In this document: positions 1-7,950 of the stretch, piece after piece
How positions within the stretch are numbered: position 1 is the stretch's first letter
Layout: each line of letters begins with the position of its first letter
Assembly (NCBI RefSeq): GCF_002741075.1
Contig: NZ_CP016634.1
Location: forward strand, 2,464,501-2,528,500
Source of the DNA: Pseudomonas putida
GTDB taxonomy: Bacteria > Pseudomonadota > Gammaproteobacteria > Pseudomonadales > Pseudomonadaceae
Direction of reading: 5' to 3'
DNA: 64,000 nucleotides
Program-made: the position numbers and the translations under genes
The notes under the pieces: generated by a model
Told to the model about the DNA's origin: nothing
What the model saw: only the letters and a program-made list of their open reading frames with translations
Databases searched by the model: none

Positions 1-47
1 ACCTTTTCCATGTTTTCCGGGTGCAACGAGTCGTCGAAGAATTGCAT
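1..47 (-). CDS. 5' end of an unidentified gene
   Basis: Only the first 15 or so codons are inside the window; the protein begins MQFFDDSLHPENMEK. The ATG is preceded at a good distance by GAGGA, which supports this start. It lies downstream of the TauD-like dioxygenase on the same strand with a gap of about 55 bases, so it may be the third gene of an oxidoreductase operon. Too little is visible to name a family. Confidence 0.5.
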   Translation of the reverse strand, partial: MQFFDDSLHPENMEK

Positions 48-102
48 GAAGTAGTCCTCGCTATTGTTATTGTCCTGGTGCCGCCAGCCGGCGGCGGGTG
101 AC

Positions 103-951
103 TCAGAAAGTGCGATCGCCCTTGATCCCGGCCCGCTCCATCTTGCGGTGACAAGGCGGGTAGTCCATGACCGCGTAATGCTGGGTGCTACGGTTGTCCC
201 AGAGGGCGATGCTGCCCGGCGACCAGCGCCAGCGGACCTGGTACTCGGGCAGGTAGGCCTGGCTGACCAGATAGCGCAGCAGGTCCCCGGCACCGGGGTT
301 GGCATCCTGGCCGAAGCGCACCCGCTGCGGGGTGTGGTAGTTGGTGAAATGAGTGGTGAAGGCATTGACGAACAGCACCTGCTCCCCGGTTTCCGGGTGG
401 GTGCGCACCACCGGATGCTCGGCGTCGGGGTACTGGGCCTTCAAGGCCAGGCGTTTTTCCAGCGCCATGGCGGCACCGAAGCTCGCCTCGATACTGTGGC
501 GCGCGCGCAGGCCCTCGATCTTGGCTTTCACATCGTCCGGCAGGTTCTGATAGGCCAGCACCATGTTCGCCCACATGGTGTCGCCCCCTACCGGCGGGCA
601 CTCCACGCAGCGCAGCACACAGCCCATGGGCGGGGCCTCGCGCCAGGTGGCGTCGGTGTGCCAGGCGTTTTCGTAGCGGTCGGCCGGCTGGTCGGGGCGC
701 TTGTAGATCTGCACCAGGCCTGGGTGGTCCGGGTCGCTGCCGGCCACCGGGTGGTCCTCCAGCTCACCGAAGCGCCGGGCGAAGGCCACGTGCTCGGCGC
801 GGGTGATGGCCTGGTCGCGCAGGAACAGCACGCGGTGCTTGAGCAATTGCGCACGGATCTGCTCGAACAGACCATCGTCGTGGATCGCGTCCGCCAGCTT
901 GACCCCGATCAGCTCGGCACCGATGGCGCAGGTCAGTTGTTCTACGTGCAT
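103..951 (-). CDS. TauD/TfdA-family Fe(II)/2-oxoglutarate dioxygenase
   Basis: The product is a 282-residue cytoplasmic dioxygenase, the usual length for TauD/TfdA proteins. These use Fe(II), O2 and 2-oxoglutarate to hydroxylate substrates such as taurine, alkyl sulfates or aryloxyacetates. The iron ligands are visible as WHTD (His98, Asp100) and a distal His258 in NRSTQH, and Arg269 fits the 2-oxoglutarate carboxylate anchor. The start MHVEQL is chosen over the longer open frame because GAGGG precedes it and it matches the family N-terminus. It follows the quinone oxidoreductase by 13 bases, so the two are probably cotranscribed. The substrate cannot be read from the sequence. Confidence 0.85.
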   Translation of the reverse strand: MHVEQLTCAIGAELIGVKLADAIHDDGLFEQIRAQLLKHRVLFLRDQAITRAEHVAFARRFGELEDHPVAGSDPDHPGLVQIYKRPDQPADRYENAWHTDATWREAPPMGCVLRCVECPPVGGDTMWANMVLAYQNLPDDVKAKIEGLRARHSIEASFGAAMALEKRLALKAQYPDAEHPVVRTHPETGEQVLFVNAFTTHFTNYHTPQRVRFGQDANPGAGDLLRYLVSQAYLPEYQVRWRWSPGSIALWDNRSTQHYAVMDYPPCHRKMERAGIKGDRTF

Positions 952-964
952 GGTGTTGCCCTCT

Positions 965-1945
965 TCAGATGATGAAGATCGACGAGCCGGTGGTTTTGCG
1001 TGCTTCCAGGTCACGATGGGCCTGGACCGCGTCCTGCAAGGCGTAGTGCTGGTTGATCTCGATCTTGATGCGACCGCTGCTGACATGGTCGAACAGCTCG
1101 CCGGCAAGATCGGCCTTCTCGGCCGGATCGGCGATGTAGTCGGCCAGCGCCGGGCGGGTCAGGTGCAGGGAACCCTTGATCGCCAGCAACTGCGGGTCGA
1201 ACGGCTCTATGGTGCCGGAGGCGGTGCCGACGCAGACCATCAGCCCGCGACGCTTGAGCGAGTCGAGCGAGGCCATGAAGGTGCTGCGGCCAACGCTGTC
1301 GAACACCACGTTCACACCGACCCCATCGGTGAGTTCGCGCACGCGCCTGGCCACATCCTCGACGCTGTAGTTGATGGTGTGGGTGCAGCCGTGGGCGCGG
1401 GCAAGCTCGGCCTTGGCTTCGGTGGACACCGTGCCGATCACGTTCACGCCCAACAGCTTGGCCCACTGCGAGACGATCAGGCCGACACCACCGGCAGCGG
1501 CGTGCAGCAGCACCGTGTCACCGGGCTTGAAGTCGTACAGCCGGCGCATCAGGTAGGCCGAGGTCAGGCCACGCATGGTCATGGCCGCCGCGGTTTCGAA
1601 GGCGATGGTTTCTGGCAGTTTGATCAGCGCATTGGCCGGGATCAGGCGCTCGGTGCAGTAGGCGCCCAGGGTGTTGAGAAAGCCGGTGTAGGTCACCCGG
1701 TCGCCCACCACCACGCCGGTCACGCCCTCGCCTACCGCCTGCACCACGCCGGCCGCCTCGACGCCGATGCCGTTAGGCATCGGGATCGGATAGGTGCCAT
1801 TGCGAAAATACGTATCGGCGTAGTTCAGGCCCACCGCCACATGGCGCAAACGCACCTGGCCCGGTCCGGGTTCACCGACCTCGGCATCTTCATAGCGCAA
1901 TACCTCGGGACCGCCAGGTTCATAGAAGCGTACGACTTTGGCCAT
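965..1945 (-). CDS. Quinone oxidoreductase-like zinc-free MDR reductase
   Basis: This 326-residue medium-chain dehydrogenase/reductase resembles NADPH:quinone oxidoreductase (Qor). It has the N-terminal GroES-like domain (GGPEVL, then GLNYADTYFRNG) and a Rossmann domain with AAAGGVG at about residue 150. No catalytic or structural zinc cysteines are seen, as expected for the quinone oxidoreductase branch. GGAG precedes the ATG. It is the first gene of a likely operon with the TauD-like dioxygenase. Family members reduce quinones or enones with NADPH; the true substrate here is unknown. Confidence 0.85.
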   Translation of the reverse strand: MAKVVRFYEPGGPEVLRYEDAEVGEPGPGQVRLRHVAVGLNYADTYFRNGTYPIPMPNGIGVEAAGVVQAVGEGVTGVVVGDRVTYTGFLNTLGAYCTERLIPANALIKLPETIAFETAAAMTMRGLTSAYLMRRLYDFKPGDTVLLHAAAGGVGLIVSQWAKLLGVNVIGTVSTEAKAELARAHGCTHTINYSVEDVARRVRELTDGVGVNVVFDSVGRSTFMASLDSLKRRGLMVCVGTASGTIEPFDPQLLAIKGSLHLTRPALADYIADPAEKADLAGELFDHVSSGRIKIEINQHYALQDAVQAHRDLEARKTTGSSIFII

Positions 1946-2184
1946 GCTCTCACTCCAATCGATCGATCTGGACGCACTGCGTCAGTTCAGGTTGATTGGA
2001 CTCTAAGCGCTGCGCCCGCCAGGTGCTTCGCATCCGACGACACGGGATTTTCATTTGGTGACAGCGTGCGACGCTTCGTCACGGGCCATCTTCGTGGCAG
2101 GCACATCGCCAGTCGCTGGCTATGCTTGGTAGGCGCGTGCGCAGCGCACGCCTAACCGGAATCGACGACATGGAAAGAAGCCCG

Positions 2185-2751
2185 ATGAAATTCACTCGCT
2201 CCCTCGCCCTTGCCTCGCTAACCTGCGCCGCCAGTTTCACCGCCGTTGCAGACCCGCTGCCGCTGGGCAGTGAAGCCCTGGAAAGCCACGTCTCCACTCA
2301 TGTGTTGGCGATCGATGCGCCGAATTACCAGGTCACCGTCGAAGGCCCCAACAAGAAACCCGTGACCTTCCAGCTCACTGAGAAAGCCAAGGCCCTGCCC
2401 AACCTCAAGGTGGGGGACAACGTGGACATCTACGTGACCCGGGCGGTCGCCTACGAACTCAATACCGAGGTCGGCGGCGCGCCGAAGATGAGCGAGGAGT
2501 CCGGCACCATTCGCGCCACCAAGGACAACCCCAACCCCGGCGGCGAGGCGTTCCGCCAGGTCAAGGTCACCTCCAAGATCAGCAAGATCGACCTGAAGAA
2601 CCATGAAGTGACCCTGCTGCCGCCGGAAGGCAAAGTGCAGGTGGTCAAGGTCGAGAACCCCGACCTTCAGGCCCGCATGAAGAACCTCAAGGTCGGCCAG
2701 ACGGTCGATGCCATCTACACCGAAGTGCTGCGCGTCGAGACCTCGCGCTGA
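2185..2751 (+). CDS. Secreted protein of unknown function
   Basis: The protein has 188 residues and starts with a clear signal peptide (MKFTRSLALASLTCAASFTAVA, broken after about residue 21). The mature part holds two similar segments, each with a LKVGD or LKVGQ turn followed by a strand (NVDIYVTRAV and TVDAIYTEVL). This suggests a duplicated small beta domain acting in the periplasm. The ATG at 2185 follows GGAAAGAAG; an in-frame ATG at 2170 is possible but lacks a better site. It stands alone and is followed by a REP pair. I recognise no named family. Confidence 0.7.
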   Translation: MKFTRSLALASLTCAASFTAVADPLPLGSEALESHVSTHVLAIDAPNYQVTVEGPNKKPVTFQLTEKAKALPNLKVGDNVDIYVTRAVAYELNTEVGGAPKMSEESGTIRATKDNPNPGGEAFRQVKVTSKISKIDLKNHEVTLLPPEGKVQVVKVENPDLQARMKNLKVGQTVDAIYTEVLRVETSR

Positions 2752-2810
2752 CGTCGGGGGCTGCCTGGCAGCCCCTTGCAGGTTTCCACCGATTCAAGCG
2801 CGACGCGGTA

Positions 2811-2888
2811 CCTGTGGGAGCGGGTTTACCCGCGAACACCGGCACAGCCGGTGCCCTAGCTTCGCGGGGGAGCTCGCTCCCACACAGG
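2811..2888. repeat. REP pair (inverted)
   Basis: Two inverted copies of the P. putida-type REP sequence (GGAGCGGGTTTACCCGCGAA and its near complement) flank a short GGCACAGCCGGTGCC spacer hairpin. They lie between convergent genes, the usual site for these elements. Confidence 0.85.
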
Positions 2889-2926
2889 CCGTGCAACATC
2901 TGTCAGCGGTGCACGCCCACAGGCCT

Positions 2927-3814
2927 TCATTCAGTGCTCGGCAACTGCGCCCGCAAGAACGCCATCAGCGCCCCCGCTGCCGGTGACAGGCTACGCCCCT
3001 TGCGGGTCAGCATGCCGATCTGGCGCTCTACCTTGGGCGCGGCCAACGGCAGGAAGGCGAGTTTCTCGTTTTCCAGCGGAAACGCCAGGTACGGCAAGGT
3101 GCTGATCCCTACCCCTTCTTCCAGCATCGCGATCAACGAAATCATGTTGGAGACGAACAACCGGCTGTGCTCCAGCAAGCACGCTGCGTCCGTGCCTTCG
3201 AGCAGCCGCGAGGTGCCGTTGCCGATCATCGGCAGGCCCTGCAATTGCGACCAGTGCAGGGCCTCGCCCACCTGCACCAGCGGATGATCGGCCCGGCACA
3301 CCACGCCCACCTGGTCATGGGCGATGGGCGCGAACGCGATCTGCTCATCCTCCATCCACAGGCTGCTGATGCCGAAATCCACCTGCCCTCTGGCCAGCAG
3401 CTGCTGGACACTTTCAGCGGTCCCGTCCTGGATGCTGACCTGCACGTTCGGGTGCTCGGCCACGAACCGCGCCAACGGCCCTGGCAGCAAACGGCTGGCC
3501 ACCGAGGGCACGGTGGCGATGCTGACCTGGCCAATCTCATGCCGGGCCAGCAGGGTGGCTTCGCGGGCAATACGGTCGTGGTGCTCGATCAAGCCGCGAA
3601 ACAGCGGCAGGCAATGCTCACCGAATGGTGTCAGTTCCACCCGGCCACCGCCCTTCTCGACCAGGGCCTGGCCCAGTTTCTGTTCCAGCTCCCGCACTGC
3701 CAGCGAGATCGCCGGCTGAGTGCGAAACGCCTGACGCGCGGCGGCGTGGAAGCTCTTGAGTTCGGCGACCAGCACGAAATAACGCAGTTGGGCGATCTTC
3801 AGTTCGGGCAGCAT
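2927..3814 (-). CDS. LysR-family transcriptional regulator
   Basis: A 295-residue LysR-type regulator. The N-terminal winged helix-turn-helix is seen at residues 5-65 (LRYFVLVAELKSFHAAA, then QPAISLAVRELE), followed by the substrate-binding-like effector domain (about residues 90-290). It is transcribed divergently from the aldehyde dehydrogenase operon, with about 95 AT-rich bases between the two starts. By the usual LysR arrangement it is the likely regulator of the operon at 3910-10768. The inducer is not known. Confidence 0.9.
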   Translation of the reverse strand: MLPELKIAQLRYFVLVAELKSFHAAARQAFRTQPAISLAVRELEQKLGQALVEKGGGRVELTPFGEHCLPLFRGLIEHHDRIAREATLLARHEIGQVSIATVPSVASRLLPGPLARFVAEHPNVQVSIQDGTAESVQQLLARGQVDFGISSLWMEDEQIAFAPIAHDQVGVVCRADHPLVQVGEALHWSQLQGLPMIGNGTSRLLEGTDAACLLEHSRLFVSNMISLIAMLEEGVGISTLPYLAFPLENEKLAFLPLAAPKVERQIGMLTRKGRSLSPAAGALMAFLRAQLPSTE

Positions 3815-3909
3815 GGTTAGCGATCCTTATCAAAGCATTTTTTTTATTAATTTTTATTTGCTGCATATTGCTCGCAAGATGAGAGCCAGGCAAACGGAGG
3901 CTTTCATCC
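3815..3909. promoter_or_regulatory. Divergent promoter between LysR gene and catabolic operon
   Basis: This 95-base interval is much richer in A and T than its surroundings (a run of T residues, then TTAATTTTTATTTGC). It must hold both start sites and the LysR operator. Several T-N11-A style sites can be drawn, so no single one is assigned. A strong ACGGAGG precedes the aldehyde dehydrogenase ATG. Confidence 0.5.
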
Positions 3910-5343
3910 ATGACGTACAAGAACTACATCGATGGCCAGTGGTGCGAAGGCCAGGCCACCCTGGGCAACCACAGCCCCTCGGATACCCGCGACCTGATCG
4001 GCGAGTACCACCAGGCCAGCGCCGAGCAGACCCGCCAGGCCATCCAGGCCGCCCGCGCCGCGCAACCGCAGTGGGCTGCCTCGGGCCTTGAGGCCCGCCA
4101 GCAGGTGCTGATGGCCATCGGCGACGAGCTGATCGCCCGCAAAGAAGCACTCGGCGAGCTGCTCTCGCGCGAAGAAGGCAAACCCCTGGCCGAAGGCATC
4201 GGCGAGGTCAACCGCAGCGGCCAGTTCTTCCACTATTACGCCGCCGAAGTGCTGCGCCAGATGGGCGAGACCGCCGCCTCTGTGCGTGCGGGCATCGACA
4301 TCGAAGTGCACCGCGAGCCGGTGGGCGTGGTGGGCATCATCACGCCTTGGAACTTCCCCATGGCCACCGCGGCCTGGAAGATCGCCCCGGCCCTGGCCTT
4401 CGGCAATGCCGTGGTGTTCAAACCCGCCAACCTGGTCCCGGCCAGCGCCTGGGCCCTGACCGAGATCATCAGCCGTCAGGCGCTGCCAGCCGGCACTTTC
4501 AACCTGGTCATGGGTAGCGGTGCCAGCGTCGGCGAAACCTTGGTCAACTCGGCCGACATCGACGCCCTGACCTTCACCGGCTCCCTGGAAACCGGCCGAC
4601 GCGTCGCGGTCGCCACCGCCAGCAACCTGGTGCGCTGCCAACTGGAAATGGGCAGCAAGAACGCCCTGGTGGTGATGGACGATGCCGACCTGGACCTGGC
4701 AGTGGACTGCGCCCTCAACGGCGCCTTCTTCGGCACCGGACAGAAATGCACGGCGTCCTCGCGGCTGATCGTCTGCGACGCCATCCACGACCGCTTCGTC
4801 GAGGCCTTGCGCCTGCGCATGCGCCAGCTCAAGGTCGGCCATGCCCTGCAGGCCGGCGTGCAGATCGGCCCGGTGGCCAATGCGCGCCAGCTGGAACAGA
4901 ACCTGGAATACCTGCAACTGGCCCAGGCCGAAGGCGCCACCTTGATCGAAGGCGGCGAACGCCTGCAGCTGGACACCGACGGCTACTACATGCGCCCGGC
5001 ACTGTTCATCGACAGCCGCAACGACATGCGCATCAACCGCGAAGAAGTCTTTGGCCCCATCGCCTGCGTGATCCGCGTGCGCGACTTCGAAGAGGCCTTG
5101 ACCACACTCAACGACACTCAGTACGGCCTTACCGCCGGCATCATCACCCAGTCGCTGCGCCACGCCAGCGAGTTCAAGCGCCGTGCCCAGACCGGCTGCG
5201 TGATGGTCAACCTGCCCACCGCCGGCACCGACTACCACGTGCCGTTCGGCGGTCGCAAAGCCTCAAGCTTCGGCCCGCGCGAACAAGGCCAGTACGCCCG
5301 CGATTTCTACACCGTGGTCAAGACCACCTACCTGCGGCCCTGA
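3910..5343 (+). CDS. NAD(P)-dependent aldehyde dehydrogenase
   Basis: A 477-residue aldehyde dehydrogenase oxidising an aldehyde to its acid in the cytoplasm. The cofactor/oxyanion motif TPWNFPMA, the general base Glu246 (LEMGSKNA) and the catalytic Cys280 (GQKCTASSR) are all present. The length fits semialdehyde dehydrogenases such as succinate or 2-oxoglutarate semialdehyde enzymes. It is the first gene of the operon under the divergent LysR regulator, and the next gene starts 13 bases after its stop. The context (BCCT transporter, RidA) suggests an amine- or betaine-derived aldehyde, but that is inference. Confidence 0.9.
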   Translation: MTYKNYIDGQWCEGQATLGNHSPSDTRDLIGEYHQASAEQTRQAIQAARAAQPQWAASGLEARQQVLMAIGDELIARKEALGELLSREEGKPLAEGIGEVNRSGQFFHYYAAEVLRQMGETAASVRAGIDIEVHREPVGVVGIITPWNFPMATAAWKIAPALAFGNAVVFKPANLVPASAWALTEIISRQALPAGTFNLVMGSGASVGETLVNSADIDALTFTGSLETGRRVAVATASNLVRCQLEMGSKNALVVMDDADLDLAVDCALNGAFFGTGQKCTASSRLIVCDAIHDRFVEALRLRMRQLKVGHALQAGVQIGPVANARQLEQNLEYLQLAQAEGATLIEGGERLQLDTDGYYMRPALFIDSRNDMRINREEVFGPIACVIRVRDFEEALTTLNDTQYGLTAGIITQSLRHASEFKRRAQTGCVMVNLPTAGTDYHVPFGGRKASSFGPREQGQYARDFYTVVKTTYLRP

Positions 5344-5356
5344 AGGAATACGCGCC

Positions 5357-6343
5357 ATGCACGACCTCTTGATGATCGACGGCCTGCAGTACTCCAACTG
5401 GAGCCCGGATATATTCCAGCAAATGCAGGCCGGCGGCCTGAGCGCGGTGCACGCCACCATCGCCTACCACGAGAACGCCCGCGAGACTCTGTCGCGCCTG
5501 GGTGAGTGGAACCGCCGCTTCGAGACCTGGCCCGAACTGATCCGCCCGGTGCGCTCGGCCAGCGACATTCGCCTGGCCCATGAGGAAGGCCGGGTGGGGA
5601 TCTTCTTCGGCTTCCAGAACTGCTCGCCGATCGAGGACGACATCGCCTTGGTGGAGGTCTTCCGCCAGCTCGGGGTGTTCGTCATGCAGTTGACCTACAA
5701 CAACCAGAGCCTGCTGGCCAGCGGTTGCTATGAGCGCGAAGACAACGGCATCAGCCGCTTCGGCCGCCAGGTGATCGCCGAGATGAACCGCGTCGGCATG
5801 TTGATCGACATGTCCCACAGCGCCGAACGCAGCACGCTGGAGGCCATCGAGCTATCGACCCGGCCAGTGATCATCTCCCACGCCAACCCGTCGAGCTTCC
5901 ATGCCGCCAAGCGCAACAAGTCCGACGCGGTGCTGCGCGGGATCGCCGAGTCCGGTGGGCTGCTGGGCTTTAGCACCTACCCGTTCCACCTCAAGGGCGC
6001 TTCGGACTGCTCCCTGGAGAGCTTCTGCGACATGGTCGCGCGCACCGCCGACCTGATGGGCGTCGAGCACATCGGCATCGGCACCGACCTGTGCCAGGCA
6101 CAGCCGCTGTCGGTGCTCGAATGGATGCGCAACGGCCGCTGGAGCAAGGAGAAGGACTACGGCGAAGGCTCCAAGGACAACGCCAACTGGCCAGCGCCGT
6201 TGCAGTGGTTCCGCGACAGCCGCGACTTCCCCAACATTGCCCAGGGCCTGCGTGCCCGTGGCTTTGCCGAAGACGACGTGGCCAAGATCATGGGGCTGAA
6301 CTGGTTGCGTCTGCTGGAGACCGCCACCACGGCGCAGGCCTGA
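5357..6343 (+). CDS. Membrane dipeptidase (M19)-like protein with altered metal site
   Basis: This 328-residue protein has the fold signature of M19 renal-type dipeptidases: IDG near the N-terminus, then IDMSHS and ISHAN around residues 150-175, and GIGTDL near 235. In classical M19 enzymes the N-terminal motif is DGHND, which supplies a His and an Asp to the zinc site. Here it reads IDGLQYSNW, so that HxD pair is absent. As far as I recall, the M19-like protein in the glycine betaine catabolic locus of P. aeruginosa has the same change, so simple peptidase activity should not be assumed. GAAGGA precedes the start, directly after the aldehyde dehydrogenase. Confidence 0.8.
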   Translation: MHDLLMIDGLQYSNWSPDIFQQMQAGGLSAVHATIAYHENARETLSRLGEWNRRFETWPELIRPVRSASDIRLAHEEGRVGIFFGFQNCSPIEDDIALVEVFRQLGVFVMQLTYNNQSLLASGCYEREDNGISRFGRQVIAEMNRVGMLIDMSHSAERSTLEAIELSTRPVIISHANPSSFHAAKRNKSDAVLRGIAESGGLLGFSTYPFHLKGASDCSLESFCDMVARTADLMGVEHIGIGTDLCQAQPLSVLEWMRNGRWSKEKDYGEGSKDNANWPAPLQWFRDSRDFPNIAQGLRARGFAEDDVAKIMGLNWLRLLETATTAQA

Positions 6344-6397
6344 GCCCCTCGCACGGACAGCCTTACAAAAAAAACAATCACAGGTTCCGGAGGCTAA

Positions 6398-7948
6398 ATG
6401 AAAAACCCAACCACCCTGCCGGCTGACGACCAGACCCTGCGCCTGCCGCTGTCGCGGGACATCGACTGGCCGTTGTTTCTGATCAGCGGCGGCTTTCTCG
6501 GCGCATTCCTGTTGGCAGCATTGATCGACATCGATGCGGTGTCGGCCCTGGTCAACACCCTCTTCGCCTGGTCGACCAAGGCCTTTGGCCTGTACTGGCA
6601 GGTGCTGATGCTGGCGACCTTCTTGGTCAGTCTGGCCATTGGCTTTTCCAAGTGCGGGCGCGTACGTCTGGGCGGCGTGACCCAACGCCCGGACATCAGC
6701 ACCTTCAACTGGATCGCCGTGATCATGTGCGCCCTGCTCGCCGGCGGCGGCGCCTTCTGGGCTGCTGCCGAGCCGCTGATGCACTTTGCCAGCCCCCCAC
6801 CTCTGTTCGCAGGCCTGCAACCGCACAGCGAAGCAGCGGCCACTACGGCGCTGGCGCAGTCCTTCGTGCACTGGGGCTTCCTAGCCTGGGCGGTGCTCGG
6901 CAGCCTGCTGGCGATCGTGCTGATGCACCTGCACTACGACAAGGGCCTGCCCCTGGCACCGCGCACCCTGCTCTACCCGCTGTTCGGCGAGCGCGCGCTC
7001 AAGGGCCCGATCGGCACCCTGGCCGATGCCACTTCGATCATCGCAGTGGTCGCCGGCACCATCGGCCCGATCGGCTTCTTGGGCCTGCAGATCAGCAGTG
7101 CTCTGCATGCGGTGTGGGGTGTGCCCAACGGCATCGTCACCCAGTCGGTCACCATCGTGCTGGTCACGGCGATGTACACCGTCTCCTGCCTGGTGGGGCT
7201 CAAGGGCATCCGCTTCGTCAGCGAGATCAACGTCTGGTTGATGATCGGCCTGGCTGTGTTCATGGTGGTGTTCGGTCCGACGCTGTTCATCCTCGGCGGC
7301 TTCCCGCAGGCCTTCGCCTTGCACGTGGAGCACTTCATCCCGATGACGATGTTCCGCGCAGACCCCAAATGGCTGGACTGGTGGACGGTGTTCTACTGGG
7401 GCTGGTTCATTGGCTATGCCCCGATGGTGGCGCTGTACGTCGCGCGGATCTCGCGGGGCCGCACCATCCGCGAGATCATCATGACGCTGTCGATCATCGC
7501 GCCGCTGGTGACCATGTTCTGGTTCACCGTGGTCGGTGGCACCGGTATTGGCCTGGAGCTGCAGACCCCAGGCATCGTCACTGCCCATGGTGCCCAACCC
7601 GAGGACCTGCTGCTGGGCGTGACACAGAACCTGCCGCTGGGCGGTTTGATCAGCGCGCTGTTCCTGTTCCTGAGTTTCATCTCGGTGGCCACCAACGGCG
7701 ATGCCATGGCCTTCACCGTGGCGCTGGCGATGTCCAGCAACGATAAACCGAAGAAATGGCTGTGCGGCTTCTGGGCCATCGGCATGGGCCTGGCGGCGGT
7801 GGTGCTGATCACCATCGGCGCGGGCGGCGTGACGGCCCTGCAGTCCTTCATTGTGATCACCGCGGTGCCGGTGTCGCTGGTGATCCTGCCAGCATTGTGG
7901 GATGCGGTGCGCATCGCCCGGCACATGGCCCGCGAACAAGGCGTCTGA
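6398..7948 (+). CDS. BCCT-family transporter
   Basis: A 516-residue inner-membrane secondary transporter of the betaine/choline/carnitine family with about twelve hydrophobic segments. The family signature is clear near residues 325-360 (YWGWFIGYAP, then VARISRGRTIRE). The usual glycine-rich substrate/sodium loop before AAEP reads LAGGGAF, so substrate choice may differ from classic betaine carriers. No long C-terminal osmosensory tail is seen, which argues for nutrient uptake rather than osmotic uptake. GGAGG sits just before the ATG. It supplies the likely substrate of the operon, a quaternary or related amine. Confidence 0.9.
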   Translation: MKNPTTLPADDQTLRLPLSRDIDWPLFLISGGFLGAFLLAALIDIDAVSALVNTLFAWSTKAFGLYWQVLMLATFLVSLAIGFSKCGRVRLGGVTQRPDISTFNWIAVIMCALLAGGGAFWAAAEPLMHFASPPPLFAGLQPHSEAAATTALAQSFVHWGFLAWAVLGSLLAIVLMHLHYDKGLPLAPRTLLYPLFGERALKGPIGTLADATSIIAVVAGTIGPIGFLGLQISSALHAVWGVPNGIVTQSVTIVLVTAMYTVSCLVGLKGIRFVSEINVWLMIGLAVFMVVFGPTLFILGGFPQAFALHVEHFIPMTMFRADPKWLDWWTVFYWGWFIGYAPMVALYVARISRGRTIREIIMTLSIIAPLVTMFWFTVVGGTGIGLELQTPGIVTAHGAQPEDLLLGVTQNLPLGGLISALFLFLSFISVATNGDAMAFTVALAMSSNDKPKKWLCGFWAIGMGLAAVVLITIGAGGVTALQSFIVITAVPVSLVILPALWDAVRIARHMAREQGV

Positions 7949-7950
7949 AC

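Noticed and set aside
3904..5238. A 444-codon open frame on the minus strand
   Set aside because: It mirrors the aldehyde dehydrogenase gene, whose catalytic motifs are all intact on the plus strand.
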